Shown here one piece after another: positions 1 to 6,259 of a DNA stretch of 7,800 bases (the first letter of the stretch is position 1; every line of letters begins with the position of its first letter). A program made the position numbers and the translations under genes. The stretch lies in NCBI GenBank assembly GCA_902775835.1, contig CACYNZ010000177.1:1268-9067 (forward strand), written 5' to 3'. Source of the DNA: an uncultured Eubacteriales bacterium. GTDB lineage: Bacteria > Bacillota_A > Clostridia > Christensenellales > Aristaeellaceae. The notes under the pieces were generated by a model, which saw only the letters and a list, made by a program, of their open reading frames with translations, made no database searches and was not told where the DNA came from.

Positions 1-7
1 CTGCCAC
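1..7 (-). CDS. Possible start of a further gene, cut by the left edge
   Basis: On the minus strand a strong Shine-Dalgarno sequence (GGAGGA, plus-strand positions 14-19) lies 6 nt before a GTG codon at 7-5, followed by GCA and the window edge. An ATG at 25-23 is in the same frame but has no good ribosome binding site. The next gene of the same-strand array may therefore begin here, 69 nt after the TraX-like gene stops. Only about two codons are visible, so nothing can be said about the product. The real start could also be an ATG just outside the window, or the match could be part of the repeat that occupies this gap. Confidence 0.25.
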
Positions 8-48
8 CTTGTGTCCTCCGGTCATCTCGGAAAACTGAAATGCAAATG
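1..48 (+). repeat. Right end of a dispersed intergenic repeat (copy 1, cut by window edge)
   Basis: Positions 1-41 align without gaps to 6349-6389, by my count with 28 of 41 bases identical. This includes CTGC at the same offset and 20 of 25 identities over 17-41. The block CCGGTCATCTCG (18-29) is also found exactly at 2599-2610. All three sites are intergenic and in the same orientation. Only the right-hand end of this copy is in the window. Confidence 0.45.
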
Positions 49-76
49 ATGGATGTTCGGTTTGTCTTCCTGTTCA

Positions 77-814
77 TCAGCCCACCAGGACATAATACTT
101 TATTACCCAGAAGACCAAAAGATGGAGCGGGTAAAAGACATAGAAAATCCATTTATTGACAGGCGACCTGCTTCCCGATTTGCCGTTATAGCAGAGCAGT
201 ACCGGGATCACAAGAAACATTCCCGCCTGCCAGAGTTCTCCGTACCAGTGATGCCCGTTCATCGCAAGGAAAACAGCAGCGCTTACGACCTGTATGGTGC
301 AGATGAGCGAATAATACTTCATCTGAGCCTGCCTGTCATTACGATTCATATAAAACAGCCATGCTATTAATGGACCGATGACGCCCCAGTCACAGCAGAA
401 CGTGACCATAATCAGAGCAAAAACGGTAAGTCGGTTCACCAGACGATTCCGTATGCTCTCCGCGGCTGTCAGCATCAGAAATGTTACAAACAATGTGATG
501 ATCACATTGAAGTCCGGTTTCAGCAGCGAATTGTAATGTGACAAAGCGTATGGTATCTGCGATATCAGGCCAAAACCAAGCAGCCTGATGCCATATTTCT
601 TGCGCGATGAAGTGTGAGTGAATCCTTCAACAAGAAAAAACAGCATGATAGGGGCCGTTAATCTTCCGATCACACGCATAAGCGAATACACAGCGATACG
701 GGACGGTGCGGCTTCCGACAGGCCCGCTGACAGGAAAAACATCGCAATATGATCGATAAGCATGGCCAATACAGCCAGATACTTGATCTGATTTCGGTTC
801 AATGTTCGGTTCAT
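77..814 (-). CDS. TraX-family integral membrane protein
   Basis: A 245-residue multi-pass membrane protein of the TraX family, whose best-known member acetylates F-pilin in the F plasmid. Chromosomal homologues are common in Firmicutes and have no proven link to conjugation, so the substrate here is unknown. Visible hallmarks are the N-terminal segment IKYLAVLAMLIDHIAMFF with its Asp-His pair (residues 21-22), the block GRLTAPIMLFFLVEGF (50-65), hydrophobic segments near 76-90, 102-117, 128-155, 170-186 and 196-208, and a C-terminal FYPLHLLVFWVIKYY segment (227-241). The start at 814 is chosen because GGAGG (825-829) lies 10 nt upstream. An in-frame ATG at 838 would add eight residues that overlap that site. 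It follows the P-loop gene after an 83-nt gap, and no other conjugation gene is visible. Confidence 0.88.
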   Translation of the reverse strand: MNRTLNRNQIKYLAVLAMLIDHIAMFFLSAGLSEAAPSRIAVYSLMRVIGRLTAPIMLFFLVEGFTHTSSRKKYGIRLLGFGLISQIPYALSHYNSLLKPDFNVIITLFVTFLMLTAAESIRNRLVNRLTVFALIMVTFCCDWGVIGPLIAWLFYMNRNDRQAQMKYYSLICTIQVVSAAVFLAMNGHHWYGELWQAGMFLVIPVLLCYNGKSGSRSPVNKWIFYVFYPLHLLVFWVIKYYVLVG

Positions 815-897
815 GATGCTTGTGCCTCCGCTGTGCATGGTATTCAGCGTGAATCTGCTTTATGAAAAACCAGTCTGTTGTCTGATGAATCTTACAG

Positions 898-1683
898 TTA
901 CAGCCAATGAAGCAGGTCTCTTTCTGAGTAATTCTTGGATTCCAGAGTGATACTCCTGTCCGGGAAAACTTCTTTGCAGATCCTCAGTTCCAGATCCTGC
1001 CGATGCATGAAATGGCGGATCAGATCTTCTTCTCCCTTTAGACCGCGGGATCTTGCATAAGGACAAGTGTCAAAGAATCCCAGCATCATCGGAAACCATA
1101 ATTCATTGCCCTGTTCATCCGATCTTTCTTTCCGGATAACTTCCAGATTTTTCCGGATATCCTTCGACTTGAGATACAGAATGCGGTATTCTTTCCCGGC
1201 CAGCGCTTCGCGGACCTGCCTGTAAAATGACAGGATTGCTTCATCATCTGCCTGCCGGAACAGAATCATATCCTCCACGGTATTCTGGAACAGAGAGCAC
1301 TCAAAGATCATGCGGTCCGATGCCCAGCTCCTGTAGCGGCCGAGCACAATCGATTGAAACAGATCGAAAGGAATCCGGTTATTGTATATCTCATACTGTT
1401 CAAGATCCTGATAGAACGTTCGGTTATCCGCCGCAATTTTCGTATAACAAATGATCTTTCTGCATGCTTCAGAATATGTCTTTTCTTCGATCTTCGAACG
1501 CATATCAGGATACTTTTCCAGAATCCTGCGATACTGATCATCATCAACATAGGCGCACCATGAAAGCTCAACCGGTGAGTATTCGCCTTCCAGGACTGCG
1601 GTATAACCGGGATTCATATTGGAAAGCTTCTGAACCAGGGTGCTCTTGCCGCTGCCCTGTAATCCTTCTACGAAATAATTCAT
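898..1683 (-). CDS. P-loop NTPase, nucleoside/thymidylate kinase-like, function unknown
   Basis: A 261-residue soluble protein with a clear Walker A motif at its extreme N terminus (GLQGSGKST, residues 7-15), typical of small kinases that clamp ATP and phosphorylate a small molecule. Other conspicuous blocks, likely family signatures, are EGEYSPVELSWCAYV (32-46), DLEQYEIYNNR (93-103), FECSLFQN (127-134, where a Walker B or substrate-binding acidic residue is expected) and ERSDEQGNELW (186-196). The overall plan resembles thymidylate or deoxynucleoside kinases, but I cannot name the substrate. It could instead act on a sugar, an antibiotic or a nucleotide. The start is supported by GAGGAG 9 nt before ATG. 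It lies 66 nt downstream of the flavin reductase-like gene and may be co-transcribed with it. There is no sign of truncation. Confidence 0.8.
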   Translation of the reverse strand: MNYFVEGLQGSGKSTLVQKLSNMNPGYTAVLEGEYSPVELSWCAYVDDDQYRRILEKYPDMRSKIEEKTYSEACRKIICYTKIAADNRTFYQDLEQYEIYNNRIPFDLFQSIVLGRYRSWASDRMIFECSLFQNTVEDMILFRQADDEAILSFYRQVREALAGKEYRILYLKSKDIRKNLEVIRKERSDEQGNELWFPMMLGFFDTCPYARSRGLKGEEDLIRHFMHRQDLELRICKEVFPDRSITLESKNYSERDLLHWL

Positions 1684-1749
1684 GGCAATGTACTCCTCAA
1701 TTCCTTCCAGAGTCCGCTTGAAAGACTATCTGTTGCGCCAGATTCCGAT

Positions 1750-2310
1750 TTACAGGAAATCTCCGATATCTCCAAGCAGCTTTCCAAGGCTGTGATACTT
1801 CCCGGAATAGATGACAGGATCGAGAACCGTCAGGTCCACGTCAAACGGATCTCTGCAGGAAAGCCGCTCGTCCATCTGGATATTCCGGACAGGGGAGAAA
1901 AACGATGTGGAGTTCCCGGTCTCTACGATTCTGGCTACCTCGCATTCATAGATCCAGCGGCTCTGTTCCAGTACCGGGACGTCCAGTACTTCCCCACGAC
2001 CAGCCTCATACATAACCCCGTCCTTGGGACCGTCCGAAGCATGACGGGACCCAAAATAGTCCATCAGCGGCAGCATATCCACACTGACCAGGTTTGCGCT
2101 GAAGACGCCTGTGCGCAGTACATTCTGTTTCGTTCTCTTCGAGCCATACATGCTGATAACCAGCATATATCCGTCGTCTTTCTCCTGGGTAACGCTGATC
2201 CAGGTGGTCGGCGCGAAATTCGCCGTCCCGTCTTCATTGTTCGTGCCGATAATAAAAGCAGGCTGGACACACATGGAATAGATCGGCGCGACAGATCTTC
2301 TTTTCACCAT
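1750..2310 (-). CDS. Flavin reductase-like, FMN-binding split-barrel protein
   Basis: A 186-residue protein of the flavin reductase-like family, which binds FMN in a split beta-barrel and in characterised members uses NAD(P)H to reduce flavin. Many homologues have no assigned electron acceptor. The N-terminal half carries the expected features: a small-residue strand (QPAFIIGTNNEDGTANFAP, 16-34), the TTWISV segment (35-40) that typically contacts flavin phosphate, and KRTKQNVLRTGVFSANLVS (58-76), the usual 'N-x4-G-x-F-x-x-N' region. The C terminus ends in YHSLGKLLGDIGDF, also common in this family. No partner dehydrogenase or monooxygenase is adjacent, so the acceptor is unknown. GGAGGTG lies just upstream of the ATG and fixes the start. 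The gene is preceded by the largest gap in the window, so it may begin its own transcript. Confidence 0.88.
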   Translation of the reverse strand: MVKRRSVAPIYSMCVQPAFIIGTNNEDGTANFAPTTWISVTQEKDDGYMLVISMYGSKRTKQNVLRTGVFSANLVSVDMLPLMDYFGSRHASDGPKDGVMYEAGRGEVLDVPVLEQSRWIYECEVARIVETGNSTSFFSPVRNIQMDERLSCRDPFDVDLTVLDPVIYSGKYHSLGKLLGDIGDFL

Positions 2311-2519
2311 CGTTTTTCACCTCCATGTCAGGGACTCAAAAAATGTAACATCAACGGTTGTTTCGCGCATATTCCATATATGGCCGGTTTTCTTTTCCGG
2401 GTTCTTTCCGGAGAGATGGATTTCCGCATTCTTCTGATCCGCGCCGGCATGGACCTGCCGGGTCTTTTCGGAACGATTGCCACATCCGCCTCAGATGATC
2501 CGGAATCCGATCAGCATCC

Positions 2520-2613
2520 GGGCTGCGGCATGCAGCCGGCCGGTCAGGGAATGCCGGTGCTTTTGATACCCTTGCTCGATTTCTGCTGCATGGCATCCCC
2601 GGTCATCTCGAAG
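2520..2613 (+). repeat. Dispersed intergenic repeat (copy 2, diverged and shortened)
   Basis: Ordered blocks shared with the copy near 6260-6411 are: CGGCATG (2526-2532), CCG, GTCAGGG (2543-2549), a CCGGTG segment, a TTTGATA-CCCTTG segment, TCTGCT (2582-2587), GCA, CATCC (2594-2598) and GGTCATC (2601-2607). The order and orientation are the same and the spacing is similar, except for a deletion of roughly 25-30 nt in the middle. It also shares a 12-base identity (2599-2610) with the left-edge copy. At its left end GGCTGC-GGCAT-GCAGCC (2521-2537) can form a 6-bp hairpin. Confidence 0.5.
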
Positions 2614-2634
2614 CCTTGGGTCTACATTTCATGA

Positions 2635-2677
2635 ATCGTTCAATTTCTTTCTGAATATCTGTTTTTTTGCGAACGAT
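2635..2677. repeat. 7-bp inverted repeat flanking an A/T-rich spacer
   Basis: ATCGTTC at 2635-2641 is the exact reverse complement of GAACGAT at 2671-2677, with a 29-nt A/T-rich spacer that includes seven consecutive T. It could be a protein-binding site or the arms of a large hairpin. The spacing is long and it may be chance. Confidence 0.3.
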
Positions 2678-2686
2678 GGATCATTT

Positions 2687-2702
2687 ATCTGCGGAGGCAG
2701 AT
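2687..2702. other. Small hairpin downstream of the HD-domain gene
   Basis: ATCTGC-GGAG-GCAGAT is a perfect 6-bp stem with a 4-nt loop. On the plus strand it extends through one G-T wobble and two T-A pairs. It begins 35 nt after the HD gene stop in the direction of transcription. No T-run follows it on the minus strand, so it is not a standard intrinsic terminator. It may protect the 3' end of the transcript. Confidence 0.35.
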
Positions 2703-2736
2703 GAAAACCGCCGGATCGGAACTGCTGTGTGAACGG

Positions 2737-3393
2737 TCACAAAACCCTCTGACCATTCACCTTCAGGGAAAACTGCGCGTCCAGAATCCTGGCAGCATGT
2801 GAACACATGGTCATGCGGCCAAGAAATATATCGAAGTATTCATACATCGTACAGATGTTTTCATCGATGGTCAGATAGAGCGTGATCCGCTTCTCTTCAG
2901 CTCCGCATCTGAGTCTTGTAGCGGTTACCGCATAGTTCACACGGTCGTGTATATCGAACAGGATGGGATCTTTTGGACGGACACGGCTTCTCCGGACATC
3001 GGTCTTATCCGCGATGATCAGTGCCGCGGAGACCGGATCCGAGGCAACTCCGTCGGATTCATCATGGTTGGCGATGGCGGAGACAATATGCACCCGATCC
3101 TGAAGATCCAGGTCTGTTTCCTTCAGAATCTCATTAGCCAATAAAGCGCCATACTCCGCATGGTGATGTCTGTTGATCGCGTTTCCTATATCATGCATGA
3201 AACCTGCGATCTTTGCCAGCCTGATCATATCCGGCCCGTAGCCGAAGGAATTCAGGATATCAGCTGCTCTTTCTGCGACGAGTTTTGTATGGACGGTTGA
3301 GTGGTCCGTATACCCCAGTGTATCCAGGATCATACTGCCCCGCTCATAGTATTCAAGTATTTCCCTGTGGCTGACAATCTCTTCGTACGTCAT
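2737..3393 (-). CDS. HD-domain metal-dependent phosphohydrolase
   Basis: A 218-residue HD-superfamily protein. These metal-dependent enzymes hydrolyse phosphate esters of nucleotides or cyclic nucleotides, and the substrate of this one is not evident. The metal-binding series is complete: His35 (in STVHTKLV), the His67-Asp68 pair in GFMHDIGN, the His cluster 76-78 (RHHHAEYG), His110-Asp111 in IANHDES and Asp129 in IIADKTD. The extra HHH and NHD histidines suggest a binuclear or trinuclear centre rather than a minimal mononuclear one. The remaining 80-90 residues form a C-terminal region (LRCGAEEKRITLYLTIDE and onward) that I cannot assign. The ATG at 3393 is preceded by an AAAGGA-type ribosome binding site. 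It follows the alpha/beta hydrolase after 57 nt, a gap that holds an inverted repeat. Confidence 0.9.
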   Translation of the reverse strand: MTYEEIVSHREILEYYERGSMILDTLGYTDHSTVHTKLVAERAADILNSFGYGPDMIRLAKIAGFMHDIGNAINRHHHAEYGALLANEILKETDLDLQDRVHIVSAIANHDESDGVASDPVSAALIIADKTDVRRSRVRPKDPILFDIHDRVNYAVTATRLRCGAEEKRITLYLTIDENICTMYEYFDIFLGRMTMCSHAARILDAQFSLKVNGQRVL

Positions 3394-3415
3394 CTTTCTT
3401 CGTCCTTTCCTGCAG

Positions 3416-3450
3416 ATTCCCGGTTCGCTGATTTTTCGGAAAACCGGAAT
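3416..3450. other. Intercistronic stem-loop between hydrolase and HD genes
   Basis: ATTCCCGGTT (3416-3425) pairs with AACCGGAAT (3442-3450), giving 9 pairs with one bulged base and a 16-nt loop. It begins immediately after the hydrolase stop. Without a following T-run it is more likely an mRNA-stability or partial-polarity element than a terminator. Confidence 0.4.
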
Positions 3451-4197
3451 TCAGCTGTTCTGTATCATTTGCCGTATGGTGTCTGCATACCGGTCCGCAT
3501 GATTGATGGAAAACTCACCATGCCGAAAGTCGTTCAGGCGGTGCAGCCTGCAGGACGGGCGAAGACTGCAGATGGTTTCTGCTGAGCGGCGTATCGATGC
3601 GGTTTCTTTTTCCCCGACATAAACATGAATCTCCGCAGATGATTCTCTGAACGCATCCTTCAGTGCATAGGACGTGCTTGCCTTGAGAAAAGCGATCATG
3701 TCCTGTTTCCGTATCTGGCAGGTATCCCGGTAATAATCTTCAAATAGTTCGTTTTTCATGTGCAGTGACCGGAACTGCAGCCTGGCAAAGCTTCGATTCC
3801 TGATCAGTCCATAGCTGGTGCCGAAAGTCGGAGCAATCAGTGCACTGGTCAGCTTTGATGGAATGACGGATGCACTCTCGACCAGAGCAAAGGAGCAAAT
3901 ATCTTTGCGCTGCGACAGCATTTCGAGCAGAATCTGCCCGCCGAGCGAAAGACCGCCGATCAGAAGCACTGAGCCATTCATGTACTTATCGATAAAGGAA
4001 ATGATCTCGGAAGCATTTTCCTCAATCGTCGTAAAGGGACGGTCGCTTCCGGCATGTCCGTCCAGGATGGGCAGAATGATGTGGTATTCCTTCTGAAGAA
4101 GTTCCGCCGCCTCCCGATAGTTCCACCATGATAATCCGCCGCCGTGCAGCAAAAGGATGGTTTCCTTCTGCTGCAGTCCATATTCCTGATACCGCAT
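3451..4197 (-). CDS. Alpha/beta hydrolase
   Basis: A 248-residue alpha/beta-fold hydrolase, soluble, with no signal peptide. Key elements are the oxyanion-hole loop HGGG (18-21), DGHAGSD (46-52), the nucleophile elbow GLSLGG (82-87, Ser84), the GEKE segment (195-198, with Glu198 the likely catalytic acid in place of Asp) and the catalytic histidine in RHGEF (His226). The substrate is unknown. Homologues are usually esterases or amidases of no fixed pathway. The start is set at the ATG at 4197 because GAGGTG (4206-4211) lies 8 nt upstream. A GTG at 4206 in the same frame falls inside that ribosome binding site and is not credible as a start. It follows the upstream GNAT after only 27 nt, so the two are probably co-transcribed. 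Confidence 0.88.
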   Translation of the reverse strand: MRYQEYGLQQKETILLLHGGGLSWWNYREAAELLQKEYHIILPILDGHAGSDRPFTTIEENASEIISFIDKYMNGSVLLIGGLSLGGQILLEMLSQRKDICSFALVESASVIPSKLTSALIAPTFGTSYGLIRNRSFARLQFRSLHMKNELFEDYYRDTCQIRKQDMIAFLKASTSYALKDAFRESSAEIHVYVGEKETASIRRSAETICSLRPSCRLHRLNDFRHGEFSINHADRYADTIRQMIQNS

Positions 4198-4224
4198 GCC
4201 TTTCACACCTCACCAGATCCCGGG

Positions 4225-4746
4225 TTACCGTTCCAATGGCAGTTCATCAAGCTGATAGAGATAGGAGATCATATCGTACTCCCGGCTGCCCCATGGATGA
4301 GTGCCGGTTTTATACACTGTCCCGCCCATTTTCTCATAGAACTTCCGGGCTTCGGCATTATCCCTGAGACACCAGATGATCATGTTTTTCCTGCCCGCAG
4401 CCCTGAATATTTCCACGGAATCACGGAACAGCGCCCTTCCGATTCCGCTTTTTCTTTTACCATAGCGAACATATAAGGCAATGATTTCGCAGTCCGAATC
4501 TTCATCATCGGTCATCTCGTTCCAGGTAAAACCCAGGATTTCCTTTTCAGCTGCAGCGACCCTGTAGATCCGATATCGGGATAGTTCCCGCCGGTACCGT
4601 TCTTCCACGCTCATGGAATCCAGATACTCACTGTCGATGATGCCGCGGTAGGCCGTTTTCCAGTCTTCCACAAGGATGTCGGCAATCTGCCAGACATCGT
4701 CTTCCGCTGCTCTTCTGATGATCATGTTTTCCTGACCATTGTTCAT
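4225..4746 (-). CDS. GNAT family N-acetyltransferase
   Basis: A 173-residue acetyl-CoA-dependent N-acetyltransferase. Motif A, the acetyl-CoA pyrophosphate loop, is seen as CEIIALYVRYGKRKSGIGRAL (86-106), with R-K-S-G-I-G (98-103) matching Q/R-x-x-G-x-G/A. Motif B is LRDNAEARKFYEKMGG (127-142). The N-terminal part (WKTAYRGIID, 29-38) resembles the common Firmicutes 'EDWKTAYRGII' type of GNAT, often of unknown substrate. Translation could formally begin at 4824, but GGAGGA (4753-4758) sits 6 nt before the ATG at 4746, which makes that the start. There is a 103-nt gap to the upstream GNAT and a 27-nt gap to the downstream hydrolase. Confidence 0.9.
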   Translation of the reverse strand: MNNGQENMIIRRAAEDDVWQIADILVEDWKTAYRGIIDSEYLDSMSVEERYRRELSRYRIYRVAAAEKEILGFTWNEMTDDEDSDCEIIALYVRYGKRKSGIGRALFRDSVEIFRAAGRKNMIIWCLRDNAEARKFYEKMGGTVYKTGTHPWGSREYDMISYLYQLDELPLER

Positions 4747-4780
4747 GATGATTCCTCCAAAAGCGGAAAGGCTGAAGCAC

Positions 4781-4804
4781 AGCTGAACGGAAAATGGATC
4801 AGCT
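4781..4804. other. Inverted repeat between two GNAT genes
   Basis: AGCTGA (4781-4786) pairs with TCAGCT (4799-4804) across a 12-nt loop in the 103-nt gap between the two GNAT genes. A second short stem, GCGG-TTTC-CCGC (4828-4839), is nearby and next to the stop of the upstream gene. Neither is followed by a T-run on the minus strand. It may be intercistronic mRNA structure, or chance. Confidence 0.25.
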
Positions 4805-4849
4805 TCGTTCAATACCGGTTTCACTCGGCGGTTTCCCGCTTTTCGTCAC

Positions 4850-5305
4850 TCAGTCCGCGACCATGCGGAAGAATGTGCCTTCACCTATAGGCGTTGTCTG
4901 GGTAATCGGGCCGCCGGCGATATGGAAGCCGGCCTTCTCATAACATCTGACAGCGCGCATATTCCATGTCCGCACTTCCAGATAAACCGGCTTTCCGGGA
5001 TACAGCCGGTGCGACAGTTCACATGCTTTCCGGCTCATCTGCTGACCATATCCCTGACTGCAGAAATCAGGATTCACGCCGATGCCGAAGAAGACCTCTG
5101 TCTCTTCTTCGATCAGATTGATGTATCCGATAAGTCTGCCCTCATCCGTGCATGAATAGAAATTGTTTTTCGGGTTGGCAAATCCCCGGTGCAGTTTTAC
5201 CTGCTCAGCATACGGCGGATTGTTGTAGATGGCATACTCGCCATCATACTGCCAGGTACAGATTTCATATTTTTCTTCTTCGGTGGTTCTGTGAAATTCA
5301 ATCAA
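4850..5305 (-). CDS. GNAT family N-acetyltransferase with TTG start, coupled to the upstream gene
   Basis: A 151-residue single-domain GNAT. Motif A is VFFGIGVNPDFCSQGYGQQM (71-90). The loop is C-S-Q-G-Y-G, so the usual Q/R at the first position is a Cys. Motif B is VRTWNMRAVRCYEKAGF (111-127), with the Asn and the Tyr that usually act in cofactor or substrate contacts. The substrate is unknown. The start is a TTG (5305-5303) whose last two bases lie in the TGA stop of the upstream fusion gene (TTGA overlap), with GGAGGA 9 nt before it (5315-5320). This is a classic arrangement for translational coupling. No ATG lies near this site in frame. Confidence 0.88.
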   Translation of the reverse strand: MIEFHRTTEEEKYEICTWQYDGEYAIYNNPPYAEQVKLHRGFANPKNNFYSCTDEGRLIGYINLIEEETEVFFGIGVNPDFCSQGYGQQMSRKACELSHRLYPGKPVYLEVRTWNMRAVRCYEKAGFHIAGGPITQTTPIGEGTFFRMVAD

Positions 5306-6243
5306 TGACCGTTTTCCTCCTGCATCGCTTTCAGAATCAGATTGATTTTCTGCTGGTCCTGCTTGTGTTTCACATTCTTCCGATAGCCATCCCTGGATGA
5401 CGCTTCATAGACCCTGAGATAATCCGGCAGTTCCAGCAGATAATAGCTGGTGCCCTGTTCCCTGATTAGCGGAATGCCTTTCAGGTCCACACCGGCGAAC
5501 GGTTCGAGATTTTCCATGGATGCAAAGGCAATCCGAAAATCTCCTTTTACAAACTCATGTTCTTCTTCGTCCTGGAGCGTATATCCCAGCTTATTCATCA
5601 TGGAGATCATCTTCTGCCAGCCGGCGTTCAGGAACCGTTCCGGCAGAAGAACATCGATATCGTCTGAATTCAGGGAAATACCCAGCCGCTGTTCAAGCCC
5701 CAGAGAGCCAAACAGCAGCGGGGATACCCGCAGTTCTTCGTTGATCCGTGCGGCAGCGGACACGAACTCACTGAATTTGAAATCAAACCGCCAGATCATG
5801 ACCTGCCGTTTACCTTCGGCATACATTTCATTGTCTTCCGGAATCGGTGCCGTTTCCAGATACCGGCCGTTTGCCAGCTCACAGGTGCGGGCTGACGCAT
5901 GATTGGCGGGATCGCAGGTGATGATCACATAGGCCAGACGATGCTTCTGCGCCTGTCTGAACAGAAGCGCGCAGGCCCTGGCGGCGTAATGATGCCCGCG
6001 ATGCATTTCATCAACGCGGTATCCAATGTTCCCGCCGATATACGTCTTATCATTGTGGCCGATGCGCAGATCACAGTACCCGACTTTCGTGCCGTCCAGA
6101 AGACATATATGGGAATAATACGCCGGAAGCCAGCGCTTTTCCGGCTGCGCGTCACAGGTATGATCCAGCTGCAGACAGATCACGTCATCTCTCAGGTCAT
6201 CCACCGGATAAAACACGATATTCGCCTCCGTATGTTTCCACAT
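5302..6243 (-). CDS. Two-domain protein: GNAT acetyltransferase fused to a nucleotidyltransferase-like domain
   Basis: A 313-residue protein in two parts. Residues 1-152 are a RimJ/RimL-like GNAT: GYRVDEMHRGHHYAARA (74-90) carries the acetyl-CoA loop and TCDPANHASARTCELANG (109-126) is motif B. After a linker (KFSEFVSAAARINEELR, 156-172) a second domain runs to the end. It has FGSLGLEQRLG (178-188) followed by SDDIDVLLP (193-201), i.e. Gly-Ser then an Asp-x-Asp, as in minimal nucleotidyltransferases of the MNT/kanamycin-nucleotidyltransferase fold. HEFVKGDFRIAF and DYLRVYEASSRDGYRKN follow and look like family-specific blocks. Some database entries for this architecture may carry unrelated names; no pathway is shown here. 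The ATG has an AGGA site 7 nt upstream. It is preceded by a 174-nt structured gap and overlaps the next gene by 4 nt. An antibiotic- or tRNA-modifying role is possible but unproven. Confidence 0.82.
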   Translation of the reverse strand: MWKHTEANIVFYPVDDLRDDVICLQLDHTCDAQPEKRWLPAYYSHICLLDGTKVGYCDLRIGHNDKTYIGGNIGYRVDEMHRGHHYAARACALLFRQAQKHRLAYVIITCDPANHASARTCELANGRYLETAPIPEDNEMYAEGKRQVMIWRFDFKFSEFVSAAARINEELRVSPLLFGSLGLEQRLGISLNSDDIDVLLPERFLNAGWQKMISMMNKLGYTLQDEEEHEFVKGDFRIAFASMENLEPFAGVDLKGIPLIREQGTSYYLLELPDYLRVYEASSRDGYRKNVKHKQDQQKINLILKAMQEENGH

Positions 6244-6259
6244 TTTCTGTTCCTGAATT

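Larger units (their letters stand above)
2311..2736. other. Long intergenic gap (426 nt) with repeat remnant and inverted repeats
   Basis: This is the longest stretch without a credible gene. Its middle (about 2520-2613) matches the dispersed repeat seen at 6260-6411. The right part holds a 7-bp inverted repeat (2635-2641 with 2671-2677), a run of seven T and a short hairpin (2687-2702). The left part (2323-2510) is open in more than one minus-strand frame, including an 81-codon frame at 2351-2596. I see no family resemblance, no matching ribosome binding site and an arginine/proline-rich translation, so I do not call a gene. It could hide a decayed gene or the leader of the flavin reductase-like gene. 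I found no convincing promoter. Confidence 0.6.

Noticed and set aside
839..897. Terminator after the P-loop gene (run of T on the minus strand near 865-869)
   Set aside because: The T-run is not preceded by a convincing stem. The only short perfect stem (842-854) lies on the wrong side of it.
2351..2596. 81-codon minus-strand frame in the largest gap
   Set aside because: It has no ribosome binding site and an Arg/Pro/Cys-rich composition, it overlaps the repeat copy, and two other frames look equally (un)likely. I keep it as unexplained intergenic DNA.
1792..2634. Long plus-strand open frame (280 codons) opposite the flavin reductase-like gene
   Set aside because: It is antisense to a gene with clear family motifs, has no ribosome binding site and gives a His/Pro/Ile-rich translation typical of a shadow frame.
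4501..4520. Fourth copy of the GGTCATCTCG motif
   Set aside because: It lies inside the GNAT coding sequence (Asn-Glu-Met-Thr-Asp), and none of the other repeat blocks surround it. It is a chance match.
4747..4824. 26-residue N-terminal extension of the GNAT at 4225-4746
   Set aside because: The extension would translate the strong GGAGGA site and is unlike GNAT N termini. The ATG at 4746 is ideally spaced.
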